Below are positions 1 through 8,612 of a stretch of DNA of 64,000 nt, piece after piece. Positions within the stretch are counted from its first letter, which is position 1. Each line of letters begins with the position of its first letter. Under the pieces are notes generated by a model. That model ran no database searches. It had not been told where the DNA came from and worked only from the letters and a program-made list of their open reading frames with translations. The position numbers and the translations under genes are program-made. The stretch lies in contig NZ_CP110848.1 of assembly GCF_026240635.1 (NCBI RefSeq), forward strand, positions 808,501-872,500. The letters are read 5' to 3'. Origin of the DNA: Trichothermofontia sichuanensis B231 (GTDB lineage: Bacteria; Cyanobacteriota; Cyanobacteriia; B231).

Positions 1-211
1 ATGGCTCCTTTAAGTCGATCTAGACGCTGCTGGCGGCTGGAGACAGGAACAGTTCCAAGGCTGCTGTCTTTAACCTGGATCGGTTGAACCTAGATCAGGC
101 ATCCCGCGATCGGGCATTGATCTGGGATCGCTGTTTCCATCATAACGAATTGACACAAATGTTCAAGGTTGTTCCTATTGAATTTGTCTTGAATTTAGGA
201 TTCCGGCTTTC

Positions 212-256
212 CTGAGTTGATGGTGCAGGTGGGTAGCACCTCCACCATCAACTCAG
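212..256. repeat. 45-nt hairpin repeat, copy 1
   Basis: The outer arms CTGAGTTGATGGTG (212-225) and CACCATCAACTCAG (243-256) are perfect inverted complements. An inner AGGTG/CACCT pair continues the hairpin, with one mismatch between the two blocks. Total length and end sequence match a second hairpin at 62089-62133, so this looks like a dispersed palindromic repeat. It lies downstream of the cinA stop codon and could act as a bidirectional terminator, but there is no T-run. The rest of 1-271 shows nothing I can assign. Confidence 0.75.
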
Positions 257-271
257 CGTTTCCAATCGTTT

Positions 272-1540
272 TTAGGATGCCCCAATTTGTCGCCGCAGTA
301 ACAAGCTCCGTCGTAAACGATCGAGGGCATGATTAACGCTCAGGTTGCGAATCCAGTCGCGATCGCGCTGGGCACCTAGTTGGTACTCAAAACTCTGGAT
401 ACTGCCCTCCGGTCCTGCCAGCCCAACATACACTAGGCCAACGGGTTTACTGGCGGTGCCACCCCCTGGTCCCGCAATCCCGGTAATGCTCAAACCCCAC
501 GTCGTTTGCAACAAGGACTGTACCCCTTGGGCCATCTGCTGGGCGACCACATGGCTCACCGCCCCTTCTGCCGCCAATCGTTCGGCATCCACCCCCAGAA
601 GTTGGGTTTTCACGGCATTATCGTAGGCCAGAATCCCCCCCATAAAGTAAGCAGAACTGCCTGGGACCGTCGTGATGCGTTGTCCCAGCCCACCGCCGGT
701 ACAGGATTCGGCCACAGCCACGGTTTCCTGGGCTTCCTGGAGAAAGCGGCCCACGACCGAGGCTAAGGTTTCGGCATCAGCCCCAACGTAGTCCATGCCG
801 CCCAGTTGCCGCAGTTGTTGCTCGACGGGAGCAATTAAGGCGATCGCTTCTGCCTCAGATGCCGCCCTGGCCGTAATCCGCAGTTTCACTTCCCCGTGGT
901 TAGCGTAGGGGGCAACGGTAGGATTTTGCAGATAGAGGTAGGCGTTGGCTTTTTCCGCTAGGGCTGATTCAGCAATCCCCCAATACTTGAGCACCCGTGA
1001 GTAGATCACTTCCTGGCCCCATCCCTGACTGCGCAGGTAGGGAATGGCCACCTGGTTCCACATGGGCTTGAGTTCCGATGGCACCCCAGGGAACGTCAGC
1101 AGGGTCAGACCGGGGCGAGGTTGCCAGATAATACCGGGGGCCGTCCCAATTTCGTTAGTCAGAATGTCAGCCCCCTGGGGAATCAGGGCTTGTTTGCGGT
1201 TACCGGGGGTCAGTTCCCGGCCCCGTTGGGCATATTTCTGGCGAATATCTTCTAGAATTTCGGGATTCTCAACCAGAGGCACGTCGAAAAACTTGGCCAA
1301 GGTGGCATGGGTCAAATCGTCGGGAGTTGGTCCCAGCCCACCGGTGAAGATCAAAAGGCGCGATCGCTCACAGGCAGTTGCGAGGACCTTTTGCAGCCGT
1401 CGCTCATTGTCACCGACCACCGTCTGGTAGTAATGGGGAATCCCCAACTGGGCAAGCTGTTGGGCCAGGAACTGGGCATTAGTGTTCAGGATGTCGCCGA
1501 GGAGGAGTTCCGTGCCGACACAAATAATTTCAGCACTCAT
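272..1540 (-). CDS. cinA: CinA family competence/damage-inducible protein
   Basis: A 422-residue protein with the full two-domain CinA layout. The N-terminal molybdopterin-binding-like (MoCF/COG1058) domain starts with GTELLLGD near residue 10 and has the TGGLGPTPDD loop near residue 67. The C-terminal CinA domain carries AESCTGG near residue 279 and a GIAGPGGGTASKPVG segment. The C-terminal domain family includes nicotinamide-mononucleotide deamidases (PncC), and the N-terminal domain is linked to ADP-ribose pyrophosphatase activity in some bacteria. The likely role is pyridine-nucleotide recycling. In some bacteria the gene is co-expressed with recA, which is not seen here. The ATG start gives the canonical MSAEIICVGTE opening. 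The upstream transferase gene ends 52 bp away on the same strand. Confidence 0.93.
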   Translation of the reverse strand: MSAEIICVGTELLLGDILNTNAQFLAQQLAQLGIPHYYQTVVGDNERRLQKVLATACERSRLLIFTGGLGPTPDDLTHATLAKFFDVPLVENPEILEDIRQKYAQRGRELTPGNRKQALIPQGADILTNEIGTAPGIIWQPRPGLTLLTFPGVPSELKPMWNQVAIPYLRSQGWGQEVIYSRVLKYWGIAESALAEKANAYLYLQNPTVAPYANHGEVKLRITARAASEAEAIALIAPVEQQLRQLGGMDYVGADAETLASVVGRFLQEAQETVAVAESCTGGGLGQRITTVPGSSAYFMGGILAYDNAVKTQLLGVDAERLAAEGAVSHVVAQQMAQGVQSLLQTTWGLSITGIAGPGGGTASKPVGLVYVGLAGPEGSIQSFEYQLGAQRDRDWIRNLSVNHALDRLRRSLLLRRQIGAS

Positions 1541-1592
1541 TTAGCCATACTCATGGAGTTGCATGCATCATTCGCGGCATTCCTGCCTACCC

Positions 1593-2654
1593 TTAACTAC
1601 TCTGTTGGCGGGCATGTTTACGCACTTGCCAACTGATGTAGCTCAGCAAAGCAGTGGCCCCAATCACATAGGCAACGCCGCTGGGGATTCCTGACAGGGC
1701 TAAGGCTAGGGTTCCGACCCAAAGGGTAAGCGAATAGATGAAGATAACCGTCAAGCGATGGGATAACCCCGCCTTCAATAATCGATGGTGCAGGTGGCGT
1801 TTATCGGCTTTGAAGGGGGATTTACCACACCGCAGACGATCGATAATCACCGCTGACATATCAAGAATCGGAACCGCCAGAATCACGTAGGGCAGCAACA
1901 CCGCCGCTGTGGTGACGCTCTTGACTAGGCCAATTACCCCAACGCCCGCAAGGACAAAACCCACAAAATAGGCGCCCCCATCCCCCATAAAAATCTGGGC
2001 AGGATTGAAGTTATAGCGCAGGAAAGCGAGCAACCCCCCTGCAAGGGCGGCTGCGATTAAACCAGCTTCGGGACGGTTGACAAACAGGCTGACAATCAGC
2101 ATTGTCACTGCGGCAATGCCAGAAACCCCAGCGGCCAGACCATCTAACCCGTCGATCCAGTTAATGGCATTGGCCATCCCCACTAGCCAGGTAACGGTAA
2201 TGGGCAGGCTGACCCAATCAGGCAGAGCCATCAGGCTACCCTGGGCAAAGGGGATCGTGAGGAATTCAATTTGCACCCCCGCATTCCAGGCGAACGTGGC
2301 AACCATCACCTGGGTCAACAGGCGGGTGAAGGGAGACAGGTTAAAGAGGTCATCGGCTAAACCAATCAGGAAAAAGCAAATGCCGCCGATCGCAACTCCC
2401 CAAATTTCATAATCCTTGGCCGGGGGCAGGATCCCAAAGCCACCTGCCCACCAGACCACTAGCAGGGCAACCAGGGTTCCGAGAAAAATTGAAACCCCCC
2501 CCAGACGAACCATTGGACGCTGATGCACCTTACGCCCATTGGGGAGATCAAGACGACCACTTTTGAGCGCAATTTTCTTGACGATCGGGGTGGTCAGGAG
2601 AACCACCAGTCCCGCGATCAGAAATGCAACCAGATGATAGAACTGGGTGGGCAT
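1593..2654 (-). CDS. MraY/WecA-family undecaprenyl-phosphate sugar-1-phosphate transferase
   Basis: A polytopic membrane protein of 353 residues with the signature motifs of the polyprenyl-phosphate N-acetylhexosamine-1-phosphate transferase family. These are GLADDLF (first Asp pair), NAINWIDGLDGLAAG (central Asp motif), GDGGAYFVG, and the cytoplasmic HLHHRLL His motif that separates WecA/TagO-type enzymes from MraY. It probably starts lipid-linked glycan synthesis for cell envelope or exopolysaccharide by moving a sugar-1-phosphate to undecaprenyl phosphate. About ten hydrophobic segments are visible. I chose the ATG at 2654 rather than an in-frame TTG at 2660. It follows glyA on the same strand with a 90-bp gap. 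The exact sugar substrate cannot be told from sequence. Confidence 0.88.
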   Translation of the reverse strand: MPTQFYHLVAFLIAGLVVLLTTPIVKKIALKSGRLDLPNGRKVHQRPMVRLGGVSIFLGTLVALLVVWWAGGFGILPPAKDYEIWGVAIGGICFFLIGLADDLFNLSPFTRLLTQVMVATFAWNAGVQIEFLTIPFAQGSLMALPDWVSLPITVTWLVGMANAINWIDGLDGLAAGVSGIAAVTMLIVSLFVNRPEAGLIAAALAGGLLAFLRYNFNPAQIFMGDGGAYFVGFVLAGVGVIGLVKSVTTAAVLLPYVILAVPILDMSAVIIDRLRCGKSPFKADKRHLHHRLLKAGLSHRLTVIFIYSLTLWVGTLALALSGIPSGVAYVIGATALLSYISWQVRKHARQQSS

Positions 2655-2744
2655 CGGCAAGGGAACTGCAAGGTAAGAAACTGTCTAGCAAAGTCTACCT
2701 GGGTTTGACCCATTTGTGCTACCTGCCGGGGGAATTTTCTACCC

Positions 2745-4028
2745 TTAAGCCATTGCGGGCACGGGAATACTCAAATGGGGATAGAGGGGGAATTGACGAC
2801 AGAGGTTGGCAACCCGCTGCCGACAGTCCTGTATAATAGCTTCATTCTCTGGATCCAGCAGGCGATCCGCAATAATATTAGCAATTTCGGTAAATTCTGC
2901 CGTACCCAGGCCACGGGTGGTCATGGCGGGGGACCCCAACCGCAGACCACTGGTCACAAAGGGAGATTCGGGATCGAAGGGAATCGTGTTCTTGTTGGTG
3001 GTGATGTTGACGGTGCTCATGAGTTGATCGGCTTGCTTGCCCGTAAGGCCGATCGATCGCAGGTTCACCAGCATTAAATGATTGTCCGTCCCCCCCGATA
3101 CCAACTTGAGTCCCCGCTGTTGCAGTTGGGCCGCCATTGCCTGGGCATTGGCAATCACCTGGGCGGAGTAGGTTTTAAAACTGGGCTGGAGAGCTTCCCC
3201 AAAGGCGACGGCTTTGGCCGCGATCACATGCTCTAGAGGGCCGCCCTGGCTACCAGGGAAAACGGCTTTGTCGAATTTTTTGCCCAGTTCGGCATCCCGT
3301 GTGAGAATTAGCCCACCCCGGGGTCCCCGCAAGGTTTTGTGGGTGGTGGTGGTGACGACATCACAGTGGGGGATGGGGTTAGGGTGGTGGCCGGTAGCAA
3401 CGAGGCCGGCAATGTGGGCAATATCGGCCATCAGGTAAGCCCCCACCTCATCGGCGATCGCCCGGAATTGGGCAAAGTCGATCCTGCGGGGATAGGCGGA
3501 ATAGCCACAGATGATTAGCTTGGGACGGTGCTGCTGGGCTAGGGCGCGGATCTGGTCAAAGTCCAGTTGTTCGGTATCCCGACTGACGCCGTATTGATAC
3601 ACCTTAAACCATTTGCCAGACACATTGACGGGGGAGCCGTGGGTCAAATGTCCACCGTGGGACAGATCCATCCCCAAGATGGCATCGCCCGGTTCCAGCA
3701 GGGCCAGGAAAACGGCAAGGTTGGCCTGAGCACCGGAGTGGGGCTGGACGTTGGCATGGGCCGCACCAAACAGTTGTTTCGCCCGATCGATGGCAATTTG
3801 TTCAATCTCGTCAATATAGGCACAGCCACCGTAGTAGCGTTTACGGGGCAGTCCTTCGGCGTATTTATTGGTCAGCACTGACCCTTGGGCCGCCATCACG
3901 GCTGGCGAGGTGAAGTTTTCGCTGGCGATGAGTTCCAGGTGATCCCGTTGACGCTGTAGTTCCTGCTGAATCCAGCCAGCGACGATCGGATCGGTAGTAG
4001 CTAAGAAGTCTAAGTTGGTCTGCGTCAC
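2745..4028 (-). CDS. glyA: Serine hydroxymethyltransferase
   Basis: A full-length (427 aa) PLP-dependent SHMT that interconverts serine and glycine with tetrahydrofolate. It feeds one-carbon metabolism and, in cyanobacteria, glycine handling from photorespiration. The protein opens with the usual [14 protein letters not shown] helix, then LELIASENF and SNKYAEG-type segments (here [16 protein letters not shown]). The PLP lysine motif [14 protein letters not shown] lies near residue 230. The C-terminal TTRGLG segment is present. No truncation or frameshift is visible. The next gene upstream is the pentapeptide-repeat protein, 141 bp away and on the same strand. Confidence 0.97.
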   Translation of the reverse strand: MTQTNLDFLATTDPIVAGWIQQELQRQRDHLELIASENFTSPAVMAAQGSVLTNKYAEGLPRKRYYGGCAYIDEIEQIAIDRAKQLFGAAHANVQPHSGAQANLAVFLALLEPGDAILGMDLSHGGHLTHGSPVNVSGKWFKVYQYGVSRDTEQLDFDQIRALAQQHRPKLIICGYSAYPRRIDFAQFRAIADEVGAYLMADIAHIAGLVATGHHPNPIPHCDVVTTTTHKTLRGPRGGLILTRDAELGKKFDKAVFPGSQGGPLEHVIAAKAVAFGEALQPSFKTYSAQVIANAQAMAAQLQQRGLKLVSGGTDNHLMLVNLRSIGLTGKQADQLMSTVNITTNKNTIPFDPESPFVTSGLRLGSPAMTTRGLGTAEFTEIANIIADRLLDPENEAIIQDCRQRVANLCRQFPLYPHLSIPVPAMA

Positions 4029-4169
4029 GGCATCAACCCATCGGAATTTAATAAAGAGCCGAAATTTATGATAGTGCTTTTCCCAAACCTGAGAGCACTT
4101 GTCGCGTTAACGTTTGTTCCAGGGCCAGAATCTATCAGATGCCGGGTTGGCCGTGGCTAAACGGCCGAG

Positions 4170-5585
4170 TCATGAGGTCGTCGCTTGAGGGGATTCCAAA
4201 CGGTTGGGGATGCCCTCACAGCCGCCAGGGATCGTCCGGCGGGTTTTTTCGCCCCCCCAGGCACAACAGTAATAGCGTTGCTCTTCACTTAAGCGCTGCA
4301 CTTGGGAAAAATTGGCCCCTTCGACCACTGCGCCGGTATAGGCACCCGTTTGATAGTTGGGGGGATCGGTGCGGCTCCGGGGAGAGGCGGTGGCAACTGG
4401 TCCATAGAAGAGCTGGGTACCTTTGAGATCAGCGCCGCGCAGATTAGCTTCGTAGAGAATACAGCGGCTCAGATTAGCCTTGAACAGGTCACAATAGCTG
4501 AGGTTAGCCCGGAAGAGATTGGCTTCGCTCAGATCCACCCACCGCAGATCGGTCCCACTGAGGTCAGCCTTCGCTAACATCACCCCCAGGTCAATCACCC
4601 GCACGCCGTGTTCGCGATCTTCTTCGTAGCCGCCAACGCCGTCGAAGATGGCCCGTCCCAAACGCCGATCGCGCTTTAACGGGGTTAGCAACCGCGATCG
4701 CGACAGGAAACGAATAATTTTGGCCTTCCCGGCGGCATCGATGCTCCCCAAAATAGCGGCAGTGCGACCCTCGGCGATCGCCCGCTCCTGGGGCCAGTCT
4801 TCGAGTAAGCCTTCCTCATCCAACACCAGTTCAGAAATGCCCTGAAAATAGCTATCGATCGTCTGCTGTTGGGTAATCGTATTTTGCTGAATCGTTAAAT
4901 CTTTAGAAATAACATACTGTCGCCAGGCCACATAGACCGCCACGATCGCGATGAGGATCTGCCCCAAGGCACCAAAGACCTCCCCCAGCGCACCCACCGC
5001 ATCCCAATTCATCGTTTGCCATTGGTACTGCCAGTGATCGGCCAAACCGGTTAGCTGCACCAAGCCCCACAGGGCAACCCCTAACCCCAGTACGGCAAAC
5101 ACTTGTCCCCACTGACGGGGACTGATCAGCTTAGCCAGGGCGCGACCGATGCTAGGGGCCAGAATGCGTAAGGCAGCGAGTAAAGCCCCGATCGCCCCGA
5201 CCCAGCCCAAAATCGGGATATTCAATCCCAGACCCACCACCATCACCAAACAGGCGCTACCCAAAACCAGTAAGTTGAGGGGGGAAGCCGCCCTCCCTGA
5301 CAGGATGTCCCCTTTGCTCATCCCTAGCATCCCTAGGCGATTCTCCTGCCCAACTGCTGGGCGAACGCCAAAACGCGGTAGGTGCAAGAAACTCAGGTGC
5401 TGAAAGTCATCCGTCTCAGTCATCCCTGCGAGAACATCGGGTTCAGCAGCCGTCTGAGGGAGGGGCGATTCGCCGGCGCTAGTGCTGTGTGAACGCGGTT
5501 TAGGGGGGGAATTCACCAAAGACTCCATCTCCTCTGCCGAGGTAGGCGGGTTGGAGGGCGGGGGTGATTTTGGCGTATCAGTCAT
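4170..5585 (-). CDS. Pentapeptide-repeat membrane protein
   Basis: A 471-residue protein of unknown function. The first ~90 residues are Pro/Ser/Thr-rich and look disordered. Three to four hydrophobic segments follow: a pair near residues 105-150, one near 170 and one near 215. A predicted cytoplasmic region comes next, with pentapeptide repeats near residues 345-400 of the form A(D/N)LSG, ANLFRANLSYCDLFKANLS and ANLRGADLKG. These should form a right-handed quadrilateral beta-helix. Cyanobacteria have many such proteins, mostly uncharacterised. I prefer the ATG at 5585 over the TTG at 5606. No operon partner is evident, since nblB ends 388 bp upstream of this start. Confidence 0.8.
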   Translation of the reverse strand: MTDTPKSPPPSNPPTSAEEMESLVNSPPKPRSHSTSAGESPLPQTAAEPDVLAGMTETDDFQHLSFLHLPRFGVRPAVGQENRLGMLGMSKGDILSGRAASPLNLLVLGSACLVMVVGLGLNIPILGWVGAIGALLAALRILAPSIGRALAKLISPRQWGQVFAVLGLGVALWGLVQLTGLADHWQYQWQTMNWDAVGALGEVFGALGQILIAIVAVYVAWRQYVISKDLTIQQNTITQQQTIDSYFQGISELVLDEEGLLEDWPQERAIAEGRTAAILGSIDAAGKAKIIRFLSRSRLLTPLKRDRRLGRAIFDGVGGYEEDREHGVRVIDLGVMLAKADLSGTDLRWVDLSEANLFRANLSYCDLFKANLSRCILYEANLRGADLKGTQLFYGPVATASPRSRTDPPNYQTGAYTGAVVEGANFSQVQRLSEEQRYYCCAWGGEKTRRTIPGGCEGIPNRLESPQATTS

Positions 5586-5973
5586 CGCAACTGCAACGGT
5601 TGTCAATACTTCGACGGTTTTGAAGGATGAGTGTTGAGTGCTTAGGTCTTAGCAGCCCTTTACATTCTGAGCAGCCCTTTACGTTGAGCAGCCCTTTACG
5701 TAAGGAGAGCACGCAGTTAAAACCGTAACAACAACCAACCCAGATCAGCCCCTTCGCCCCGATCGGCCAAGTTGGGAGTAATGACTTTAGGCGTCAAATC
5801 CAAGTTAGTAGTGACGACCTTAGTCGTCAAACCCCCTGTATCTGGACCGTCCAAACCGGTTCTTGATTGAAAACTCAACATTAAACATTCAAACCCTTCA
5901 ACATTCAAACCTGCCATTGTTAGGGAGCGTCGATTCTCCTGGAGAGATGCGACGCGATTCTCCTGGAGAGACG
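5586..5973. other. Repeat-rich intergenic spacer
   Basis: This 388-bp gap separates nblB from the pentapeptide gene. It holds three copies of AGCAGCCCTTTAC (5651-5663, 5670-5682, 5687-5699). A short palindrome TGACGAC-cctta-GTCGTCA region sits at 5812-5829, with a diverged TGAC...GTCA partner at 5782-5796. Two copies of CGATTCTCCTGGAGAGA lie at about 5930-5972. No convincing coding potential was found, and the open frame across 5717-6106 is low-complexity repeat translation. Confidence 0.6.
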
Positions 5974-6630
5974 TTAAGCCAGGGGCGTTTGGGCCGCTTG
6001 TGCGACCTGCGGGACCGGATCTTGGGCCAGGATATTTAAAATTGTTTGCGCTTCGGGACCCCCTAAGCGCTGTAGTGCTTGGGCGACACGATAGCGCACC
6101 TGCCAATCGGGACTGTCGGCATAGGGCACCAAGACAGGCGTCGCCCGCGGGTCACCCAATTCACCCAGCGAGCCGATCGCCGCTGTACACAACAGCTCTT
6201 CACCGGATTCTAGGGCTGAGACGAGCAAATCAAAACAGCGCGGGTCCCCCCATTCCCCCAATGCCGCGACAATACTAAAGCGTACCAGCCACTCAGAGGA
6301 GGTTTCGTAGAGATTTTTTAGGTCTTCGTAGGCTTCATGGAGCTTGAGCGCGCCTAGGGCATCAGCCGCAGCGGCCTGGACATCAACCTCTGGATCCTTC
6401 AACAGTTGCCGGAGGATTTGTAAAGATAGGTTGCGATCTTGATTGCCGATGTGGGCCAGATGACTGGCTGCCGCATAGCGCACCCTGGCATTGGCATCAG
6501 CAAGGGCTTGCTGGGTCAGGGGAAAAGCCGTTGCGGCATCCAGTTGACGCAATTGGTTCACGCCAAGCAGGCGATCACCAAAATCATCGGACGTGAGCAA
6601 CTGCTGCACCGATTCAGGGGTAATACTCAT
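5974..6630 (-). CDS. nblB: Phycobilisome degradation protein NblB (HEAT repeat)
   Basis: A 218-residue all-helical protein built of HEAT/PBS-lyase-type repeats, for example ARVRYAAASHLAHIG, EVDVQAAAADALGAL, WLVRFSIVAALGEWG and WQVRYRVAQALQRLG. Overall sequence and length match cyanobacterial NblB, which is related to the phycocyanobilin lyases CpcE/CpcF and is needed for chromophore detachment and phycobilisome breakdown under nutrient stress. I place the start at the ATG at 6630 (MSITPESV). It has a GAGGAG ribosome-binding site about 12 bases upstream and begins one base after the CBS stop codon, so the two genes look translationally coupled. The upstream in-frame start at 6666 would overlap the CBS gene and lacks support. 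Confidence 0.88.
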   Translation of the reverse strand: MSITPESVQQLLTSDDFGDRLLGVNQLRQLDAATAFPLTQQALADANARVRYAAASHLAHIGNQDRNLSLQILRQLLKDPEVDVQAAAADALGALKLHEAYEDLKNLYETSSEWLVRFSIVAALGEWGDPRCFDLLVSALESGEELLCTAAIGSLGELGDPRATPVLVPYADSPDWQVRYRVAQALQRLGGPEAQTILNILAQDPVPQVAQAAQTPLA

Positions 6631-6631
6631 T

Positions 6632-7102
6632 TCAAGCGGTCTCCTCGTCTGCCATGGCTCGCACAATATCCCCCCGCGTCAGAATTCCGACAACACGCCC
6701 CGTTTCATCCAGAACCGGTAGGCGATGGACCTTATGTTGATTCATCATCCGTGCCGCCTCCCGTAGGGGTTTATCGGGAGTAACGGTGATAATGCCCTCA
6801 CGGCTCATGACTTCTTCAACCGTTTGCCCCAAGGCCTTGTGCAAATCCCGCTCGTAGGTGGCGGGATTTTGCAGAAAAATGACGCTATCCAACACCATAA
6901 TATAGGCAGGTGGAGTCACCCCCGCTTCCTGCCACATGAGATCCGTTTCCGAGATCACCCCAACTAACTTGCCCTCCGCGTCGATGACGGGTAAGCCACT
7001 AATGCGGCGATCGGCCAGAATTTTAATGACCTCTTTGAGGGGGGTGTCGGGGCGAACCGTGATCGGATCATGGGTCATAACATCGGCAACAGACTTGGCC
7101 AT
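6632..7102 (-). CDS. Two-CBS-domain protein
   Basis: A 156-residue stand-alone CBS pair. CBS1 covers about residues 5-65 (VADVMTHDPITVRPDTPL...SGLPVIDAEGKLVGVISE). CBS2 covers about 90-152 (VEEVMSREGIITVTPDKPL...HRLPVLDETGRVVGILTRGDIV). The linker is slightly longer than usual. Such proteins bind adenine nucleotides and act as energy sensors, but the partner here is unknown. The nblB start lies one base past this stop, which suggests co-transcription. A functional link to phycobilisome turnover is only an inference. Confidence 0.88.
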   Translation of the reverse strand: MAKSVADVMTHDPITVRPDTPLKEVIKILADRRISGLPVIDAEGKLVGVISETDLMWQEAGVTPPAYIMVLDSVIFLQNPATYERDLHKALGQTVEEVMSREGIITVTPDKPLREAARMMNQHKVHRLPVLDETGRVVGILTRGDIVRAMADEETA

Positions 7103-7144
7103 AGGTGCAAGGTATCAGGGGGTTAGCCTTCATATTCTAGCGAC

Positions 7145-7322
7145 GAACCTGACCCCGACGTAAGCCGTTGGGGGAGGGCTACGAGGGATCTGTGGGTAGG
7201 CGCGCCGCCGCTTGGGGCCACGCGAAGTGTGTCTTGATAGACATTTGGGGCCTCAAGGCGCGTGATAGGGTACAGGGGCACAAGCTTCTTGGCGGCCTCC
7301 TGTATCCCCTGGGGGCCTTTTT
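7145..7322 (+). ncRNA. Candidate structured small RNA (6S-like)
   Basis: No gene fits this spacer between two minus-strand genes, yet the plus strand has the parts of a small RNA gene. A TATTCT -10-like word lies at 7133-7138. A strongly foldable ~178-nt stretch follows, ending in a GC hairpin and T-run. Visible pairings: GGGGA (171-175 of the 7-kb block, i.e. 7171-7175) with TCCCC (7305-7309); TAC/GTA and AGG/CCT continuing inward; CTTGGGGCC (7211-7219) with GGCCTCAAG (7249-7257); and a TGTCT-TGAT-AGACA tip. A long closing stem, an internal bubble and an apical stem at this length resemble 6S RNA. The identification is by shape and size only, not sequence match. Confidence 0.42.
7294..7322 (+). 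terminator. Rho-independent terminator of the RNA candidate
   Basis: GGCCTCC (7294-7300) pairs with GGGGGCC (7311-7317) around a 10-nt loop and is followed at once by TTTTT (7318-7322). It reads on the plus strand, where no protein gene is present. Confidence 0.6.
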
Positions 7323-7371
7323 ATGGGTTAATTTGTGGGGGGAATGTTAGGGGGTGGACCTTCACCGTCCT

Positions 7372-8355
7372 CTAAAGCAAATGGCCAATGAGACCGAGGG
7401 CCTGATCAATATCGCGGCGAATGGCATGGGCAGAGAGGTGCAGGGCCGATCGCTCAACCTCGGAGAGTTCCAACTCAACGATATTGACAATACCTCGACG
7501 ATCAAGACGACAGGGAACCCCAATATACACGTCATTTAGCCCATACTCGCCTTGCACATAGGCAGATACAGGGATCAAGCGGGACTCATTGCGGAGGATG
7601 GCCTCTAGCATGAGGCAGGCAGATGAGGCCGGGGCGAAGTAGGCCCCTCCTTTTTGCATCAGTTCGACGATCTCGGTGCCCCCGCGACGGGTACGCTCTA
7701 CCAGACGCGCGATCGTGGCCGCATCCATTAGCTCGGTAATCGGCACGCCACCTACGGAACAGTAGCGGGGCAGGGGTACCATCAAGTCCCCATGTCCCCC
7801 TAGGACAAGGGCAATGACATCGTGGCTGGAAACACCCAGTTCTAGGGAAATAAAGGTTTGTAGACGGGCGGAGTCGAGCACCCCGGCCATGCCCATCACT
7901 TGCTGAGAGGGTAAACCGGTGGTTTTCCAGGCCAGGTAGGTCATGACATCCAGGGGATTGGTGACGATCAGCAGGATGGCATTAGGGGAATAGGCAACCA
8001 CTTGTCGGGCAGCATTGACCACAATTTCGGCATTGCTGCGCAGAAGATCCGATCGATCCATGCCCGGCTGACGCGGAAAGCCGGCGGTAATCACCACCAC
8101 ATCGGAGCCGATCGTGTCGCCGTAGTTGGCAGTGCCGATGAGTTTGCGATCGTGGCGTTCAATGCCGCGTGCTTGCAACAGGTCAAGAGCAATCCCTTGG
8201 GGCAGACCCGCATCAATGTCGAGTAATACCACATCCGCGAGGTCTTTCTCAACAATCCGTTGTGCCAGAGTGCTCCCAACGCGACCGGCCCCAATAATCG
8301 AGACGCGCAGAGACCGGGGCAGGGCTGAGGAGGGGTCAGGAGGGGGGATAGCCAC
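7372..8355 (-). CDS. mdh: Malate dehydrogenase (LDH-like MDH)
   Basis: A 327-residue NAD-dependent 2-hydroxyacid dehydrogenase. The Rossmann motif IIGAGRVGSTLAQ is near residue 20 and the coenzyme Asp is in VVLLDIDAG. The mobile loop TAGFPRQPGMDRSDLL has Arg in the malate/oxaloacetate-selecting position rather than the Gln typical of lactate dehydrogenases. The catalytic pair is seen as TNPLDVMTY and GGHGDLMVPL (His). It should run malate-oxaloacetate interconversion in the cytoplasm. The start is a GTG at 8355 with a GGAGG element about 13 bases upstream. Its 3' end converges on the plus-strand RNA candidate at 7145-7322. Confidence 0.93.
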   Translation of the reverse strand: MAIPPPDPSSALPRSLRVSIIGAGRVGSTLAQRIVEKDLADVVLLDIDAGLPQGIALDLLQARGIERHDRKLIGTANYGDTIGSDVVVITAGFPRQPGMDRSDLLRSNAEIVVNAARQVVAYSPNAILLIVTNPLDVMTYLAWKTTGLPSQQVMGMAGVLDSARLQTFISLELGVSSHDVIALVLGGHGDLMVPLPRYCSVGGVPITELMDAATIARLVERTRRGGTEIVELMQKGGAYFAPASSACLMLEAILRNESRLIPVSAYVQGEYGLNDVYIGVPCRLDRRGIVNIVELELSEVERSALHLSAHAIRRDIDQALGLIGHLL

Positions 8356-8393
8356 AGGTGTCTAGGACCTCCGATTGTGACAGCAGCCCTAGC

Positions 8394-8612
8394 CTACTGA
8401 AAGGGTTCTAATTGGTCAATGCGCAACCAGATGTTAGGGGTGGGAACTTGACCAAACTTAACCAGCGCGTAGTCACCCTGGGTTTCCATCACTTCACCTG
8501 CGGTTTCAAACAGATAGCTGGGGAAGCGATCGTCACTCGCCTTAGCTTCGAGACTGTTGACAAGTTTTTCACGCACTGCTTTGACAAGGCTGCCTTTTTT
8601 GATATCTGCCAT
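8394..8612 (-). CDS. ndhO: NAD(P)H-quinone oxidoreductase subunit O
   Basis: A 72-residue NdhO protein, a small peripheral subunit found only in photosynthetic NDH-1 complexes of cyanobacteria and chloroplasts. Family hallmarks are the N-terminal [19 protein letters not shown] stretch, the [12 protein letters not shown] core, and the C-terminal WLRIDQLEP. It contacts the hydrophilic arm of NDH-1 on the cytoplasmic face of the thylakoid. It sits 38 bp upstream of mdh on the same strand. The other ndh genes of the window lie at 23.9-27.0 kb, as expected for a separately located ndhO. Confidence 0.93.
   Translation of the reverse strand: MADIKKGSLVKAVREKLVNSLEAKASDDRFPSYLFETAGEVMETQGDYALVKFGQVPTPNIWLRIDQLEPFQ

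Noticed and set aside
1-87. 28-codon ORF at the left edge (ATG at base 1)
   Set aside because: Too short, no similarity recognised, and no ribosome-binding site can be seen.
5717-6106. 129-codon minus-strand ORF overlapping nblB
   Set aside because: Low-complexity repeat translation (SLQENR twice) and overlap with a well-supported gene.
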